Origin: Coptis chinensis
Lineage: Eukaryota; Streptophyta; Magnoliopsida; Ranunculales; Ranunculaceae
Reading direction: 5' to 3'
DNA: 64,000 bases
Assembly (NCBI GenBank): GCA_015680905.1
Contig: CM027384.1
Coordinates: forward strand, 64,859,001-64,923,000
Shown piece after piece: positions 44,321 to 57,605 of this stretch. Under the pieces are notes generated by a model. The model was not told the DNA's origin, did no database searches, and worked only from the letters and a program-made list of their open reading frames with translations. The first letter of the stretch is position 1, and every line of letters begins with the position of its first letter. The position numbers were made by a program, and so were the translations under genes.

Positions 44321-46529
44321 GTGCACTCCTTATTGAAAATTTTCAATGCAGTTTGTGCCTTTGTCCTTACTGCTTTTTAAGCTAATTTCACGCTAATTTT
44401 TATAGGCCCTATTATATATTTATTTGTTTATTTTTTTTTTCCATTGGTATGGGTCAATTATTTGCTTCATTGCACACGCTAATTTTCTAGCAAAAGAGTA
44501 CGACTTCCTTTTCCTTTTACCTTTTTCTTGAGCATTTCAATACTTCTCCAAAATTTGTTGTGTTTGCATATATCTGTTTTTTTTTCTTCAGGTGTGTTTG
44601 ATTTGTGGAAAATTGGTTTTCCTGAAAAGTGAGCCCTTTAGTTGTAGGATTGACATACTTATGAAGAGAATAAGATGAGTTCATATTCGTCGATATTTTG
44701 TGGAGAAAGAGTGTGATCATGTGAACTTAGAGTTCACTATTTCAGACTGCACACTCAATATCATCTTTTTGCATCCTACTATCAAGAAATGAACTCTTTA
44801 ACATCATTAACATAGAGATACGTTATTGATTACTAATGGATCAAACTTATTATTGTTTACCCATTTTGACGATTGCGGAAGCATACCTTTGTAGTTGAGG
44901 CCTCATTAATTATTATATTATATATATGACTATTCGCATCATACTCATTTTGAATATTGTTGACACAGATGGGTTCAAGATGCACCTAAAATATCATAAG
45001 GAAGAATAACGAACAAAGATGATTGTTAATCCTTTGAGGAAAGGAACTTAGAATGGTGCACTTTGTGCATTGAACAAAAAGAAGGCTATGGTGCTCAATA
45101 GTTCCATGGACACACTATTGGGAAGCCTCCGAGTTAGTAGCTCTACCCATAAAAGTTTAGGAAGGTATAGATCAACGTAATGCTCTCTTCATTTGGATTT
45201 CAATTTAAGAATAAGCCAGTAGTGTATTTGGAGTGCTTGGGTTTAGATAAAACATTTTCTTCTGCTCGAGGTATATATACATACCATTGCTATGATAACT
45301 GATATGTTTTCTACATCTATTTTGGTTGAGCTTTGCATGTTAGAATGCTAATTTAAACTGTCAATTTGGCATTATAAGCTCCATTGATTGATTATCAGTA
45401 TTGACAAGGTATAATTGATAAGAAAAGATGTTTGCGCCAAAGGCAAATGCATCATAGGATGCAGAGTGGAGGATTTATGTATCACCAAGGAGAGCAAATT
45501 GTTCCCTTGCACTTCTAATATGTGGTTCGTATAATATGACTTTACGTTATTAAGTTTAGTATATAATTCAGTTTAAAGCAAGATACTAACATTTGATTAT
45601 TAACATATCTATAAACTCTACATGGTCACTGGAATTAAAACATGCCAATGGTTATATACAATATACTGTGTGAGCTGAGTTTTTAAAAATTTCAACAACC
45701 CTTTTTTTAACACAGACCATGGGTCTTAGTGAGTAGACTATACTGATATGTCTCTCTTTTGCCCTATTGAACCACGAACCACTTATGAGCTTTTTCCACG
45801 ACATCGAGAGAAAGAAAGGAGGGAAAATATTAGGTTAATGTTGTAACAAGCGTTATAACTAATGTATGATAAAAAATAGCAACACACCAACACACATCTT
45901 TTTGTTTGGAGGAACACTTGATACAAGGTCTTTTTTTGGAAAAAGAAGATAAAGCAATTGTAACATACTATAATTTAACCCGTGGCTACGCCACTCAAGT
46001 CATTATGGGTGCCTTTCACACTCAGCGTGTCAACACTAAAAATTACATCTAGTCTTTGTCGAGGAGATAAAAAATTATATATGTTTCCAAATAATCGTAC
46101 AGAATTGATCTAACTTAAATGACATTTTTATAATACGAATGTATAGTAATGTGATCTAGAAATTACCCTTGTCTTCAACCTGAATGATTCTTGATTTTGT
46201 TTCTCACCATTTACTTTGTATCTAACAAAGTAATATAAAACCTTTGAATTAATTTCCTCTTTCTTCTCAGCTCACAAAGCTTTATGGATAACAGCTGATG
46301 GAACTAAGTTATCTCAGCCCACCCCGAGAGCAAACTCAGATGAAAGGGGAGTCATTAATTTCAATTATTAGAAGCATACCCAGAAGAGTTCATAGATTAT
46401 TGGAGGCATCTTAAGTCTCCAAACCTTAAGTTGCAAATCACTTTAACATGGATTATCATTTTCCTTTTGAGCTAATTGGACTTGGTGGTTCTCATGCAAT
46501 TGTTTGTTTATAACCTGTACATCACAAAA
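44321..46529. other. no gene recognised
   Basis: AT-rich DNA. Short plus-strand stretches near 44965-45170 and 45425-45515 look exon-like in base composition but have stops in all frames and no motif. Confidence 0.25.
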
Positions 46530-46571
46530 TTAATGTACGATAGAAAACAAACATTGTATATATGACAATAT

Positions 46572-46693
46572 AATACATACCTCAGCATTAGGATTGGTCG
46601 GAATAACTATAATAGTTGATTGTGGAGGTGTGACTACTACCTCATGAACTGATTGGACTTGATGTGAAGGTATTTTTGAGGTTGATGAATTAG

Positions 46694-46785
<92 letters not shown>

Positions 46786-47066
46786 TGTGCATTGAGCCAA
46801 CTTGCGCTTAGAAGGAGTAACACTTAGTGAGTTGACCATGGAGGTATCTCGACAACCTCATAAGCTGATTGGATTTATTTTGCAATCGGTGAAAGGTTAA
46901 ATACATAAAAAAAAAATTTAACAATATTAACGTAAGCAGAAAGTAAACATTATATACATTGTGGAGTTTTACAATTCATGTAAGAATAAAAGAAAAAAAA
47001 AACTTGATAAAATACCTCAACAAATGCAGCACGCTCACTCGTAGAAGTAGTTTGTGTCTTATCCAT
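46572..47066 (-). pseudogene. unidentified split gene fragment with repeated exon units
   Basis: On the minus strand a possible first exon starts with ATG at 47066 (M-D-K-T-Q-T-T-S) and ends in GAG before GT at 47016. A later exon piece (about 46680-46581) contains Q-S-V-H-E-V-V-V-T-P-P-Q-S-T and also ends in GAG before GT. A diverged second unit (near 46835-46885) carries a related sequence, suggesting repeat units. A long CT tract lies between the two. No known family recognised. Confidence 0.25.
46696..46784. repeat. (CT)n microsatellite with one interruption
   Basis: About 88 bases of CT with a single 'ttct' break near 46737. The Arg/Glu repeat predicted on the minus strand comes from this tract and is not a protein feature. 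Confidence 0.95.
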
Positions 47067-47555
47067 GCTGAGGAGAAAATGGAAAACAATAAAAATTTTA
47101 TGAGAACATGGCAGACTACAAAATATTGATAATCAATAACTTGTTGAGCAAAAAACAAAATAAATATGACTGCATTGAATACTAATCACTAACAACAGAT
47201 TCAAGGGCCATATTTTGGTCGGGGAATGTTAACTTGGTTCACCTTTTTTTTCTCTTTCCTATGAACATATATACTATTAATCTGAAACCAAAAACAATCT
47301 ATCTAATCAATAAGTAAAAAGAATTTTTGAAGTAACGGTTTCCATTCTATAAGTTATTTTGATGTTTCAGGCTTATCAATTGAAGTGTTCTCTTATATGG
47401 TTCCAGTGTTTATACAGGTGTACAGTGCCGCTCAACGATACAAATTCTATGTGTGCAAAGGGAAAAATCAATTGCTTGGTGTTTGCTTAGTCAAATAAGC
47501 CAGCCAATGTTGATAATTGGAATGATGAAAAGCCAATGTAATACATAAACTTTCC

Positions 47556-47960
47556 CTAATAAGCGTTGATAACGAAGAATTCTTAGATAAGTTAGCGTTG
47601 ATAATGAAGAATTCTTAGATAAGTTAGTAGTAATTCCAAAACCCTTCGTGTTTAGTTGTATGAGTTTATAGTAAGTGTTGGGAGTTTCCCAATCGCACAA
47701 ATACTCTATAGAAAGTTTGCGCAGAAGGAAGAAAGTGATTGTACCTATGAAGTCCGCTGATCGAGATTGAGAAGAAAGTCATCTGTGAGGAGGTGTTAGG
47801 CAGTCTGGAGAAGGCTATGGAGAGTTTGTCAATAAGAAGGCTGGTGAAGATTAATATCATCAGTACGTTAGAATTTAGATAACTTTAGATAAATTTAAAT
47901 AAGTTAGAATTTAAATAAGTTAGATAAGTTTCATAAATTCTAGATAAGTTAGTAGTAACT
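47556..47960. repeat. short tandem duplications of a 'gataagttag' type
   Basis: A 34-base unit (gcgttgataa(c/t)gaagaattc ttagataagtta) occurs twice at 47563-47630. Related 'agataagttag' words recur near 47870-47955. Confidence 0.7.
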
Positions 47961-49335
47961 TTTTTGAATGTGTTTTCATAAAGATTGTTTCCTAATTGGA
48001 ATCAACTTACTCTTTAATCGTGTCGGTCTACCGTCAGATGTACTGATTGTATTAACTATTAGCCATCCGATGTAAGCTTCATGCAAACCACTTAAAAACC
48101 AAGTTGTTTTATTATATAGATTGTTCATCCTAGAGAAGGTGATTTAACCCCTTGGGAACTATTAAAAGGCGCCTATATTTTGGTTATGTGTTTTTTTATT
48201 AATTTGAGAATGAAACACTGAAATGTTAGCTATATATACACGAAATTATGATTAGTGATTACCACCAATATTCGCCCTTCCATGTATGAGGATTCACAAT
48301 GCTATCCCTTTCTTGCAAGTTACATGATAAATTCTCCAGGTTGTGTATAATAATATTTTTGGAAGAGAATCCCTTCCCAAATATATGTGCGGTGCACTAC
48401 CCTATATGCCTCTAGATCAGGGATCAACCTATAGAGCACACTTTTTGAACAGTGAGGGGTTGATGAAAGACATTCATAATTGGTAGAAACATAGATGCTT
48501 GATTGAGGGTTTTGCATAACAAGCCATGGATCCATGATCATAGAATGGGGTGGAAACTATGACATCTAAGTCGACTATGATTTAAATTGATTAACATGGC
48601 TTGGCAAGTTCCATTAGTTATGTGTCCCCATCATAAGTTCATTTAGAAGTACTATCATTTGGAAAAACAGATTAACAAATGTATGAATGTATTGGAAATG
48701 ATGTTATAAGTAACAATTCTCAATCCCTTATGTTATTATTACTTAAATCTCATATATTTCAGCTAATTGGTCTGATATTTTATTGTTTATTACTTTATTA
48801 TTTCTTACCTTTGATTCATTTTTCTCTTACATAATTAGCTCATGCCTCATGCTAATCCTGACTGTTAACAATAATACTTAGATGTGTTTGAGCTTATTCT
48901 ATCGAAGCAATAACCAATATTTTACTTGGGCTTATTCTTTCCAAACAATAACAAACTTTATACTTCAGCTTAGCTAATAAATTTTAGTGGTAACTATGAT
49001 TATAGTGTCTGTCTTTTTTGTTATTTATATAGTTATCAATAGAGCCTTTGTTTTGGTGTGAGTAAGGTTACTGAATAAACATAATAAACATATTGGGAAT
49101 CAGTGGACATTAAAACTCACCAAGATTACTTCATATTTTGACAAGATCGTACTCTATAATTCTGTGTGATATTTGGAGACATTTTCTTGAGTTGAAAATG
49201 AATACCTAAATTTTGTAAGTATGCAATATGGAGCTAATTTTGTAAATCAAAGGACTTTGGGCTGAGATATTATTTGAACTAATTTTGTAAGTATGCAGTA
49301 TGGGCTTTATTTGAAATGGACTTACTTTAAAATGA
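47961..49335. other. no gene recognised
   Basis: AT-rich flank of the CACTA element. Unsupported frames only. Confidence 0.3.
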
Positions 49336-50235
49336 CACTAGTAGAAAAAAGGGTTTTTGTGACTGTTTTAAAATGTTATTTGTGACTGTTGTGTTCGAAA
49401 CGGTCACAAATGGTTGAAAAGGGTTTTTGTGACTGTTTTAAAAAGTTTTTGGTGACGTGCGTTTTTGAGACGGTCACAAATTATTATTTTTCTAACGAAG
49501 GTGTATATGTGTAGAGAACTAATTGTGACTATTTCACTAAAATAGTTACATATTATCCGACCTTGAGTGACCATTTGACCCATTATTTGACCAAACTAGT
49601 TTTTGGTCCAGCGTGCCCACAACTCCACTAAAAAACAACTAATTCAAAACACGACACACCCATGTTCACTCTCACCTCCCTCTGTCTCCACTTCCTTCAA
49701 ACTCAAAGTACCTGCTCAAAATTTGTTATTTTTTCTCAATTTGTCTTGTGTTTAGGATGGTTGTTAGTACACCTATACGTAACTCGCAGGGGATGTACCA
49801 AAAGATGGACCCTGCTATGAAGGTGTCTTCACAACATCCTTGGTTTCACTATTCAGTCAGAAAATAGTAAGAGCAGACGCAGCAAAGACTGGAACAAGCT
49901 GAAGCGACTATTGTATTTTCTATACTTTTCAAGTTGTTTCGATAAGCACATTTCAGAGTCTGATGGCAAAATTGTCAATCCTCATAAAAAAAAGTTTAGA
50001 ATGTTGTGATTTTATTTACTAGTATGGTCCAATTTTTTTAATATCAAAACATGCAACTTTTAATTTATGTGAAGACTATTATATATCTTCACTCGAGATC
50101 AACCCCACTTTAGTTCATACTATATAAATCCAATTCATTTTGCATATAATTGAACAAGTCATATATGTTAGAGTTTTGGTGCCTAAGTTGCACCAAAGCA
50201 ACTCTTTAGTTATATGTTGCTTAGTGCTGCTCTAA

Positions 50236-50350
50236 CTTCTCAAACGACCCACTGCCTCAAAATTGAAAGTGTAGAGGGCGAAACTTTAAAACCCCCGCGA
50301 AGCTTAAAATTACCAAGCAGTTTCTCAAACTACCCACTGCCTCAAAATAT
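50236..50350. repeat. short direct duplication inside the CACTA element
   Basis: 'ttctcaaacgacccactgcc' near 50236 recurs as 'ttctcaaactacccactgcc' near 50321, each followed by 'tcaaaat'. Confidence 0.75.
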
Positions 50351-50427
50351 TTCATCTTCTTCGTTGAAAACTATTCACTCACTTGGGGCACGAAATTGCG
50401 GAAACTCTAATTGTCGCCGGCCATTAA

Positions 50428-50429
<2 letters not shown>

Positions 50430-50467
<38 letters not shown>
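50430..50467. repeat. (CT)n microsatellite
   Basis: About 38 bases of TC repeats. It may lie in a pyrimidine-rich 5' leader within the CACTA element. Confidence 0.95.
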
Positions 50468-50470
<3 letters not shown>

Positions 50471-52435
50471 TGAAACTTCAATTCCACATACCGAATTCTA
50501 CTTTCTACCCATGTCTTGTTTCTTTAATTCATATTTTCTTCAACTTTATTGTCAAACTAGCATGGCCATTACTTAATTAATTTGGATCTTGATGAACCCT
50601 TAGGGAATATAACACCACCTTATCTGTCTAATTTCTCCTTTGATTTGAATAGTGCAGATTTTGTTTAAGTTCTCAAGACTCTCCGACCACTTTCGTTACA
50701 GGTTAGTTCTTCACTTAGTGGTTAGTATTTCAATTCAATGTACATCTAAAGCTATTCACTTTTTTCTTCCAGTATTTATGGCAATTTATAAGAAGCTTGA
50801 TTCACTAAATTATTACTTAACCTATAATTCGCTTCTGTACGCATTTTGTTAAACTTAATTAATCTGTGCAGTTACCATCTTTTTATTCTTATTTCCAATT
50901 TTTCCTCGATAAACAACCAATTCAATTCATCACAAAATATGTTTTCAATGCATTTCTTTTATTATATAAGCTACTCGATCTTCTTATAGGAGTAATAGAT
51001 TCATAAGAGCAAATAACTCTGCTATTGAGCTTTCTCATAAGGGTTATCTATCCTTCACTTCATTTCACATTGCTTTTGTCATAGCAGCAATCACGGTTAC
51101 CTTGTACACACAGTTTTATGAGTGCTCATATCTAAGAATTTGTGAAATTGTTCATTGCAAAAGACGCCTAAATGGGCGCTTCACTTCTCGGGTTTCGTAT
51201 CAATGATTTTCTTGTTGAAGTTTCTCTTATATCATGTCCAATATGCCAAAGAACACAACAAAAATTCTGATTGTATAGTGCAATGGTTGTAGTATTGCAT
51301 TGATTTAATTTGCAACTTTTTTACTATAAGCATTTCTTGCAACAGCTTATAATAATTTGCTTAAGGAAATGAGGTATCAAAGTGGGTGATACTATTTTTC
51401 AGTAAGAAGAAGAGTTGTTGTACTAGTAGTGACTTGCTAAAGGTGTATATTCATTAAATTTCTCTCAGCCATTTAAAAACTAGTATACTACTAAGCAGTG
51501 GGGGTATGAGCGGAGAGGGAGGAGTGGAGAGGGAGAGGGAGAAGTGGAGATTTAGAGTGAGTGGAGAGGGAGAGGGAGAGGGAGAGGGACGAAGAGAAAG
51601 AACATAAGAGATGAGGACAGACAGACAGAAACCAACCAACTTGGTTTTTGTCCGCATAACTCTCCCCCCCCCCCTTCTGCCAAGATTGTTCGCTCCGCTC
51701 ACTCGATTACTTTTTGTTTAGGCTATAAATGGAAATTTGCACTTGTTAATTGGTTTTATTCAAACAAGAATCATTTAAACTTGCAGTAATTTATAACTTG
51801 TCTGAAAGAATGGTTCTATGCCTTCGAAGGATACACAATATAGAATAGTCTGATCTTTGTTCATAAACTTGCAAGTTTAAAGTATAACCACCCACAAATT
51901 TTGGCTGACCTAGACCCTGTAGGCATTCTCATATGACTCGCGTTTTCTGTGGTACAGTGTGTGACATTATAGGACTACTCTTGTGAATGTTGTTGTATGT
52001 TTTTCTAGTAGTTACTCTTTGGATGTTCGTACCTAATCTTATTTATTCCATTATAATTGTCCATGCAATAAACCTTGTGTGTATTTTTGGTGTTGATTGT
52101 TCTCTACAGTAGTATGCAGCCAGTAAGATCAACACGTCTGCGTTATAATTTTGAATGAATTTGTTGAGGTGAACAAAACTTCAAAGTTAGCTCCTTAAGG
52201 TATGAAAGCATATGTCTTTTCTGTGGTATTGTGACTGTTGGTATTCAGTAACTCTTTTGAGTCCTTAAAGTATAGCTGGGAACCAACCTTTATATTGTTG
52301 ACTACATGCTTAGTATGTATTTCATTTGTGAGCTTAGTTGTTGCGTATATTCCACTTCTTGTAGTTTGATGTTGGGACGTTTACACGGTGCCCAACACTT
52401 ATTTGTTTTTATAGGATTCGGCATCTACATCCCAC
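50468..52435. other. CACTA interior, no gene recognised
   Basis: Contains a 'gagagg' purine repeat near 51510-51595 and a C run near 51664-51674. Possible captured exons cannot be named. Confidence 0.3.
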
Positions 52436-52443
52436 CTTACAGC

Positions 52444-52960
52444 TAGGGGTGCAAGTGGATATCCAAATATTCGAATCCGATTCGAATTCGTATTCGAAAA
52501 ATTGGATATTATCTGAAAATTTCGAATTCGGATTCAGATTCGGATATTTTTTTTATGTCCGAACTGGTTTCGGATACGGATTCAGATACTGCCATATCCG
52601 CATCCGAGAATATCCGATCCGATGTAAAAAATTAATAGTTATTATATATAATTAATTTATTCATTTTTTATTGTATAAAATATTATATAAAATCATAAAC
52701 TAATAATATAAAACTATAATAACAAAATAATAATAATAAATAACAAATATATATATTTATATTAGTTTTTATAGTGGTAAAATGAATTATTTAAAGCAAA
52801 TAAAATTTTAATTAATTTTAATTTTCAGATCGGATATTATCCGATATCCGTTTCGGATATCCGAAATCGGATTTGGATAAATTTTTTACTATCCGTCGGA
52901 TTCGGATTCGGATTCGGATACAGGCATATCCGCATCCGAACCTATCCGTTTGCACCCCTA
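52444..52960. mobile_element. hAT MITE (517 bp), perfect 8-bp target duplication
   Basis: Flanked by CTTACAGC at 52436-52443 and 52961-52968. The terminal repeats are TAGGGGTGCAA and TTGCACCCCTA. Subterminal regions are dense in 'ggatatccg' and 'attcggat' words on both sides of an AT-rich core. It has no coding capacity. It sits inside the CACTA element, so it inserted later. Confidence 0.93.
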
Positions 52961-54296
52961 CTTACAGCCTCGTGTTTATAGGGAAACAATTGCTTAGAGA
53001 GAACTGCTTTCTATTTTTGTGACACTCAAGTAAATATCTTTGTTTATAGAATCTTTATTCATCTATTGAGCTAATCTGTAATTTTATAATATGTTTTGTG
53101 ACACTGCATCTATTGAGACGCTCCTAGTTGGCTCTCCTTGTTACAAAGAAATTAGCAAAACTTCTGGCAGTGACCTTTTATGGTTCTATTATCAATACCA
53201 CTTGATATATATACACTTTGACATCAGTTTAGCATCTTTGTGGATTTTGTACTTGCATTATAAAACGAACGATAATCAGGTTGACAAATGGGGAATTCTT
53301 TTAAGAAAACCCAAAAAAACTGAAAATGCTTGCATTGTTTTACGATAAATAATTGCCCAAACGTATGTGTGCACATCCATCTTTGAATTTTGTGCATGTA
53401 GTTTTCTTCTAATACTTTTTCACTAATGTCATGGGTGACATTCCATGTTTAGGCAATCCTGAAGACCTACATGCGCGTGCCTTAGTTAGCATATAGGTAC
53501 TGCATACCTCCACTTGTCCCTAATTGTGATGCCTCACATTCATTTATGTTGTGTTATTTATTGTGAATTCCCTTGACTAAACCAGTTCTATAGTACCTCT
53601 AAACTTTGTTTATATATTTTACATTCGAACTTAGAAAGAAGCACACACATTGCACCTTAAGCATATGACTCAAGTTTAAGCAGTGAAATGCTTCACTTCA
53701 CACCTTATTGTTTAGAGAAATTACTTTAGAAATGAATTTTCTAATGATATGAATTAGTAATCGCAATTATCCTCAATTATATCTTTGGACAAAAGCCTCT
53801 ATATCTAATTGCATCTAAGTGCTTGTGATAGTTTTCTCTTCTGACAGTGAGCACTGAGCACGTTTTAAGCGCGTCGTCCTAGGAATTAGGGATATTTGGA
53901 ATTTGTTTCTGTAGGGATAGGGATTTATAGGGCTATGGGATTATTAGGACATTAGTTTATTTCTAATGGTTTATGTATTGATGTAGCCTTATTTGGTTAT
54001 ATAAATGAATACCATTTATTTATTAAGTAAAGAAGGTATCCTTATGTGTTATTTGTGCTCTACTTAGGAAGGAACCACAAAAGATCTCAATATTTGCTGA
54101 TATTTTAGAAATCAGTATTCCAGTATCAAAGTTTTCATTGTCGAAAAATATTATCCTTGTACGATGCCCACCAAAGAGAAGAAAACACTCTCTTTCAACA
54201 TATTGGTTGAAATATCTATGCCATACACTGAGTTTTAGTCTCATAATTATATTGTATCGGCACTTCATTTTGTTTTCTCAAGTACTTATTTTACAG

Positions 54297-54360
54297 GATG
54301 ATGATGATGAGCTTCGATGATCTCCTGGGACTCTTGTTACTGCACCTGAGTGTTACTTAG
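54297..54360 (+). pseudogene. captured GRIK-type kinase exon (activation segment)
   Basis: After a TTACAG acceptor the frame reads D-D-D-D-E-L-R, a stop (CGA TGA TCT), then S-P-G-T-L-V-T-A-P-E-C-Y-L-G, ending before GTGAGC. In GRIK/SnAK kinases, which phosphorylate SnRK1, this is the activation segment ending in the T-A-P-E-C motif (subdomain VIII). One residue seems to be missing before T-A-P-E. The TGA probably arose from an Arg codon by one transition. Confidence 0.8.
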
Positions 54361-54451
54361 GTGAGCCACTTATCTTTGACATTTCGACTGCAGAATTGCA
54401 CAAATTGGAGATGGTATTTATTCCACTTGGATTTTCTTTTGCAATGAACAG

Positions 54452-54567
54452 GTTTAACTTAGCACAATAAGGCTGCGGATACATGGGTTGTAGGAGTCAC
54501 CTTGTACCATATGTTGTTTGGTACATACCCATTTCTTGGATATACATTACAAGATGCATATGACAAG
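54452..54567 (+). pseudogene. captured GRIK-type kinase exon (subdomain IX)
   Basis: After an ACAG acceptor the frame continues from the previous exon as G-L-T, a TAG stop, then A-A-D-T-W-V-V-G-V-T-L-Y and P-F-L-G-Y-T-L-Q-D-A-Y-D-K, ending AAG before GTGTGC. The A-D-x-W-x-x-G-V-T-L-Y motif is kinase subdomain IX, and L-G-x-T-L-Q-D-x-Y-D-K is characteristic of GRIK1/GRIK2. The intron between the two exons (54361-54451) is retained, so the capture was at DNA level. Confidence 0.82.
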
Positions 54568-55480
54568 GTGTGCTAGTTGCTGCTTTTTGATTATGCTATT
54601 CTCTCTCACTACTTATAATTGTTTGTTTTAACATTGATAAATGAATGTTGTTACTGTAACAAATTGTAAGTAACACATTATCAATTCCAAAAGGCATCAA
54701 CCTAATTCTGAAGAACTTGGTAGAAGGACTTCTTTGCTTTAGCTGTAAGGAAGCACCACATAACTTTTCAAATTATTTTATACAAGTGCTTGCAGACCTA
54801 CAATATTTTATATCATGCATGCATTGAATGCTTAGTCATTATTGTTAGCATTGCTAGTTCCATTCAAATTAATGTTCACTTTAATTTTTTACGAAAAATA
54901 ATTGCCCAAACGTGTAAGTGGTTTTGGCTTGTTCATTACTTTGGAAATGTACTCTTCATTCATTTCACAAGGTGGTTCTTGCTCTTGGCTAGGTTAAATA
55001 TGGAAAGCATTCACTTTAGGATACAGAAGTATTGACTTACACTTGCTAATTGTTTTGCATGCAGGATGCATATGAAAAGCAAGTTGTAGATGGAGCTATA
55101 CTGAGGGTAGTCCTCGCCTTGTTGGGTACTATGGAATATTGTAGTCATGCTAAAGGTGTAGCCTATTAGCAACGATACAAGTTTGTTGGCTTCATCCAAA
55201 AATGTGTTGTGCTTTGGCGTGCTAGGATGATTACTTTTCTAATTCTACTGGATGTTTAATTTCGATTTATATTCAAATACATATATCGGTTATCCAAGTA
55301 TGTCTTGGTTTATTTGTAAAGTCTCAAAAGAATTAGTGTTTGTGAATAATATTTTGAAACTTAATGTATTATGTTTGTTTAAGAAACTTTTATCAGTGCA
55401 GGTCCAATTCAACATGGAATGCCGGTTTTTGTTTTTACGCATGTATTCATTATTATTATTTTTTTTTTGAAAAAACATAT
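54568..55480. other. CACTA interior after the kinase exons
   Basis: A piece near 55066-55150 (D-A-Y-E-K-Q-V-V-D-G-A-I) follows a GCAG acceptor-like sequence and might be another captured exon, unidentified. The word 'aataattgcccaaacgt' occurs at 53348 and again at 54898. No complete gene. Confidence 0.35.
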
Positions 55481-55788
55481 ATATTCATCACGGTTTTAAC
55501 CAAACTGTCATGTATAGTTGTCCTTTTTGTGACGGTTTCAACATGATTACATTATTGTTTTGTCAAAACAGTCACAAAAATACTGATTTTTTGGGACGGT
55601 TTTATGTATTGGTTACTGTTTTATGTGGTGGAAATAGGTATATCTGGAGAGGAATATTTGTGACGGTTTTGGGGAAAAAAAACATGACGCTCACTCCGTC
55701 ACGGTTTTGGAAAAAAAAAAAACAGTGACAAAAAGTCTTTTGTCACTGTTTTTAACAGTGATATAAAGCCTTTTTTCTTGTAGTGTGA

Positions 55789-56091
55789 AAATTCAATAGA
55801 CTTTATTTGAATTGGACATTATTGACGTTACTTCCAATTGAAAATCCAAAAGGTAGGGCATTTTATCAAATTGGGCCTTTAAATGAACCATGGGCTTTAG
55901 TTAGTTGTATAAGTAGAAGTTGGGCTTCACAAAAATAAACTGCAAAGAAAAGAAAATTAAATATTAAAAATTATAAATTATAAAATTATAAAATTAAAAA
56001 AACACAAACAAAAAAAAAACAAACAAAAAAAAAAAAAAACAACAACAACAACAACTATTTGTTTAATAGAAATTTTTGAAAAATATACAAT
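55789..56091. other. A-rich flank of the CACTA element
   Basis: Long A-rich runs and a CAA repeat near 56040-56055. Nothing coding. Confidence 0.5.
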
Positions 56092-56955
56092 TAGGAGTAT
56101 AAAAAAAAACCGTTGACCCATCATCCGGTAGGGTATCCGGTCTTCACCCGCTACCCAAACCTGCACCGACCCAAAAATAGACCCGCCCTGCCACCGTTTT
56201 TATGCAGTCGGGCTATGGGTGTATGTTCTATGCTCAAACCCGACCCATTAAGCTGCCCGACCCACACCGTGTCAAAAGTCGTTGACCTGCACAATTTCAA
56301 GATTTTAACTCTAATATTTTTGTATTTTGTTTATATTTTATTTTAACTTTTGTAGGAATTTGGGAGATATAAACACAAACTTATTAGTTCAACATCAATT
56401 TCAAATATTCAAATTTGAATATTGGGCAAATATCAAAAATTCAAATTTAACTTTTGAATTTTGGAGAAGATGAATTATTCATCCTTGTATTAATTTCGAA
56501 TTCTTTTAATTTAAATTTTATTGTTTAATATCATAGATTCTCGCTCCCATCTTTATTTTATCATGCTATGGAAAATAATCAATTTACAAATGGTAAATCA
56601 TGAGAAAAAAATTTCAAATTTCCAGATATGGTTTTGGGTTCAACTTCAAGTTTTTTTTTTTTTTTTTTTATTGATTCAATTTTTTTCTCTATGTTGTGAA
56701 TTGGAAATATATTACTTGCAGAATTATAAAAAAAAATTTGGGTGAAATTGGGTTAAAATGATAATTTCTACCCGACCCGGATGACCCACCCAAAACTCGC
56801 CCCGTAAACTGACCCAACAAGTCGGATGATGGTACTAAGATATGACATTTCAACCCGTCCCGTCAGAGACCATTGGATTTATCTTCCGACCTAGCCCGCA
56901 CTCGACCCGGCCCATCACTATTTAGGTTGACTGGGCCCGCCCCGTATTACACCTA
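56092..56955. mobile_element. possible MITE with ACCCG-rich ends
   Basis: The left end TAGGAGTATAA and the reversed right end TAGGTGTAATA are similar. Both ends are rich in 'cccgaccc'-type words in the same sense, around an AT-rich centre. Adjacent eight-base flanks do not match, so the target duplication is lost or the limits are wrong. Confidence 0.4.
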
Positions 56956-57605
56956 CCACGTTGTAGACTCCCAGGCTATGGGAAGTGCAAGTGTGCAAGA
57001 CTGACGTATAGAGGACTATTCCTTGTATGCTGGTGAAAAAGTGAGTAATATTTAAATACACGAATAATTTTATACCTCGCATGTGCTCCAGGAGCCATCA
57101 GTGAAGGACAGTGTAACTTTCCATGAGAATTCCGTGTATGCTAGTGTAAGTATATATGCCAACTCATGAGAAGTTTTATATTGAGCACTCTTTTATATCT
57201 TTTTTCCAATTTTCTATGATCACAAATACTATATGTCAAAATCGCAATCTTGAATTGGGTACGCATTATTATTATCGAAAAGAAAAGAAAAAAAAAATTG
57301 GGTACGCATTATATTTTCATTTGAAGACGTGGATACACTCATTTTCACTGTGGTATCTGCATATGTTTTTGAATTCAAGAAACCAGGAAAAGAGTCTCAA
57401 ATATGTTATTTATCTAAACACATTTAAAGGGCTCATACTAGAGGCTTTGGCGAGCTAGCTGTGACAACCATTTTTGGCTACATCACTTTTTTAGCCATCT
57501 AAGCCTACAAGATGTCCGTCCGGATTTCTCATCCAATAACAAAACAATGCTTGTCGGTGCAGCTATTTAGAGCCAGCTGAGCCCTACTTCTTATTTTTTT
57601 GTAAC

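Larger units (their letters stand above)
49336..55785. mobile_element. non-autonomous CACTA transposon carrying host kinase exons (Pack-type)
   Basis: The left end is CACTAGTAGAAAAAAGGG. The right end, read in reverse, is CACTACAAGAAAAAAGGC. The three-base target duplication is TGA (49333-49335 and 55786-55788). Subterminal repeats of 'tttgtgactgtttt', 'ggtcacaaat' and 'tgtgacggttt' are clustered at 49355-49490 and 55490-55750, as transposase-binding arrays are in En/Spm elements. No TNPA or TNPD transposase is visible in 6,450 bases. It carries two exons of a GRIK-type kinase gene and has itself received a hAT MITE at 52444-52960. Confidence 0.9.

Noticed and set aside
46530-46823. Minus-strand frame with an Arg-Glu repeat
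   Set aside because: The repeat comes from the CT microsatellite. Only small flanking parts could be coding.
51454-51702. Minus-strand Pro/Ser-rich frame
   Set aside because: Translation of the purine repeat and C run in the CACTA interior.
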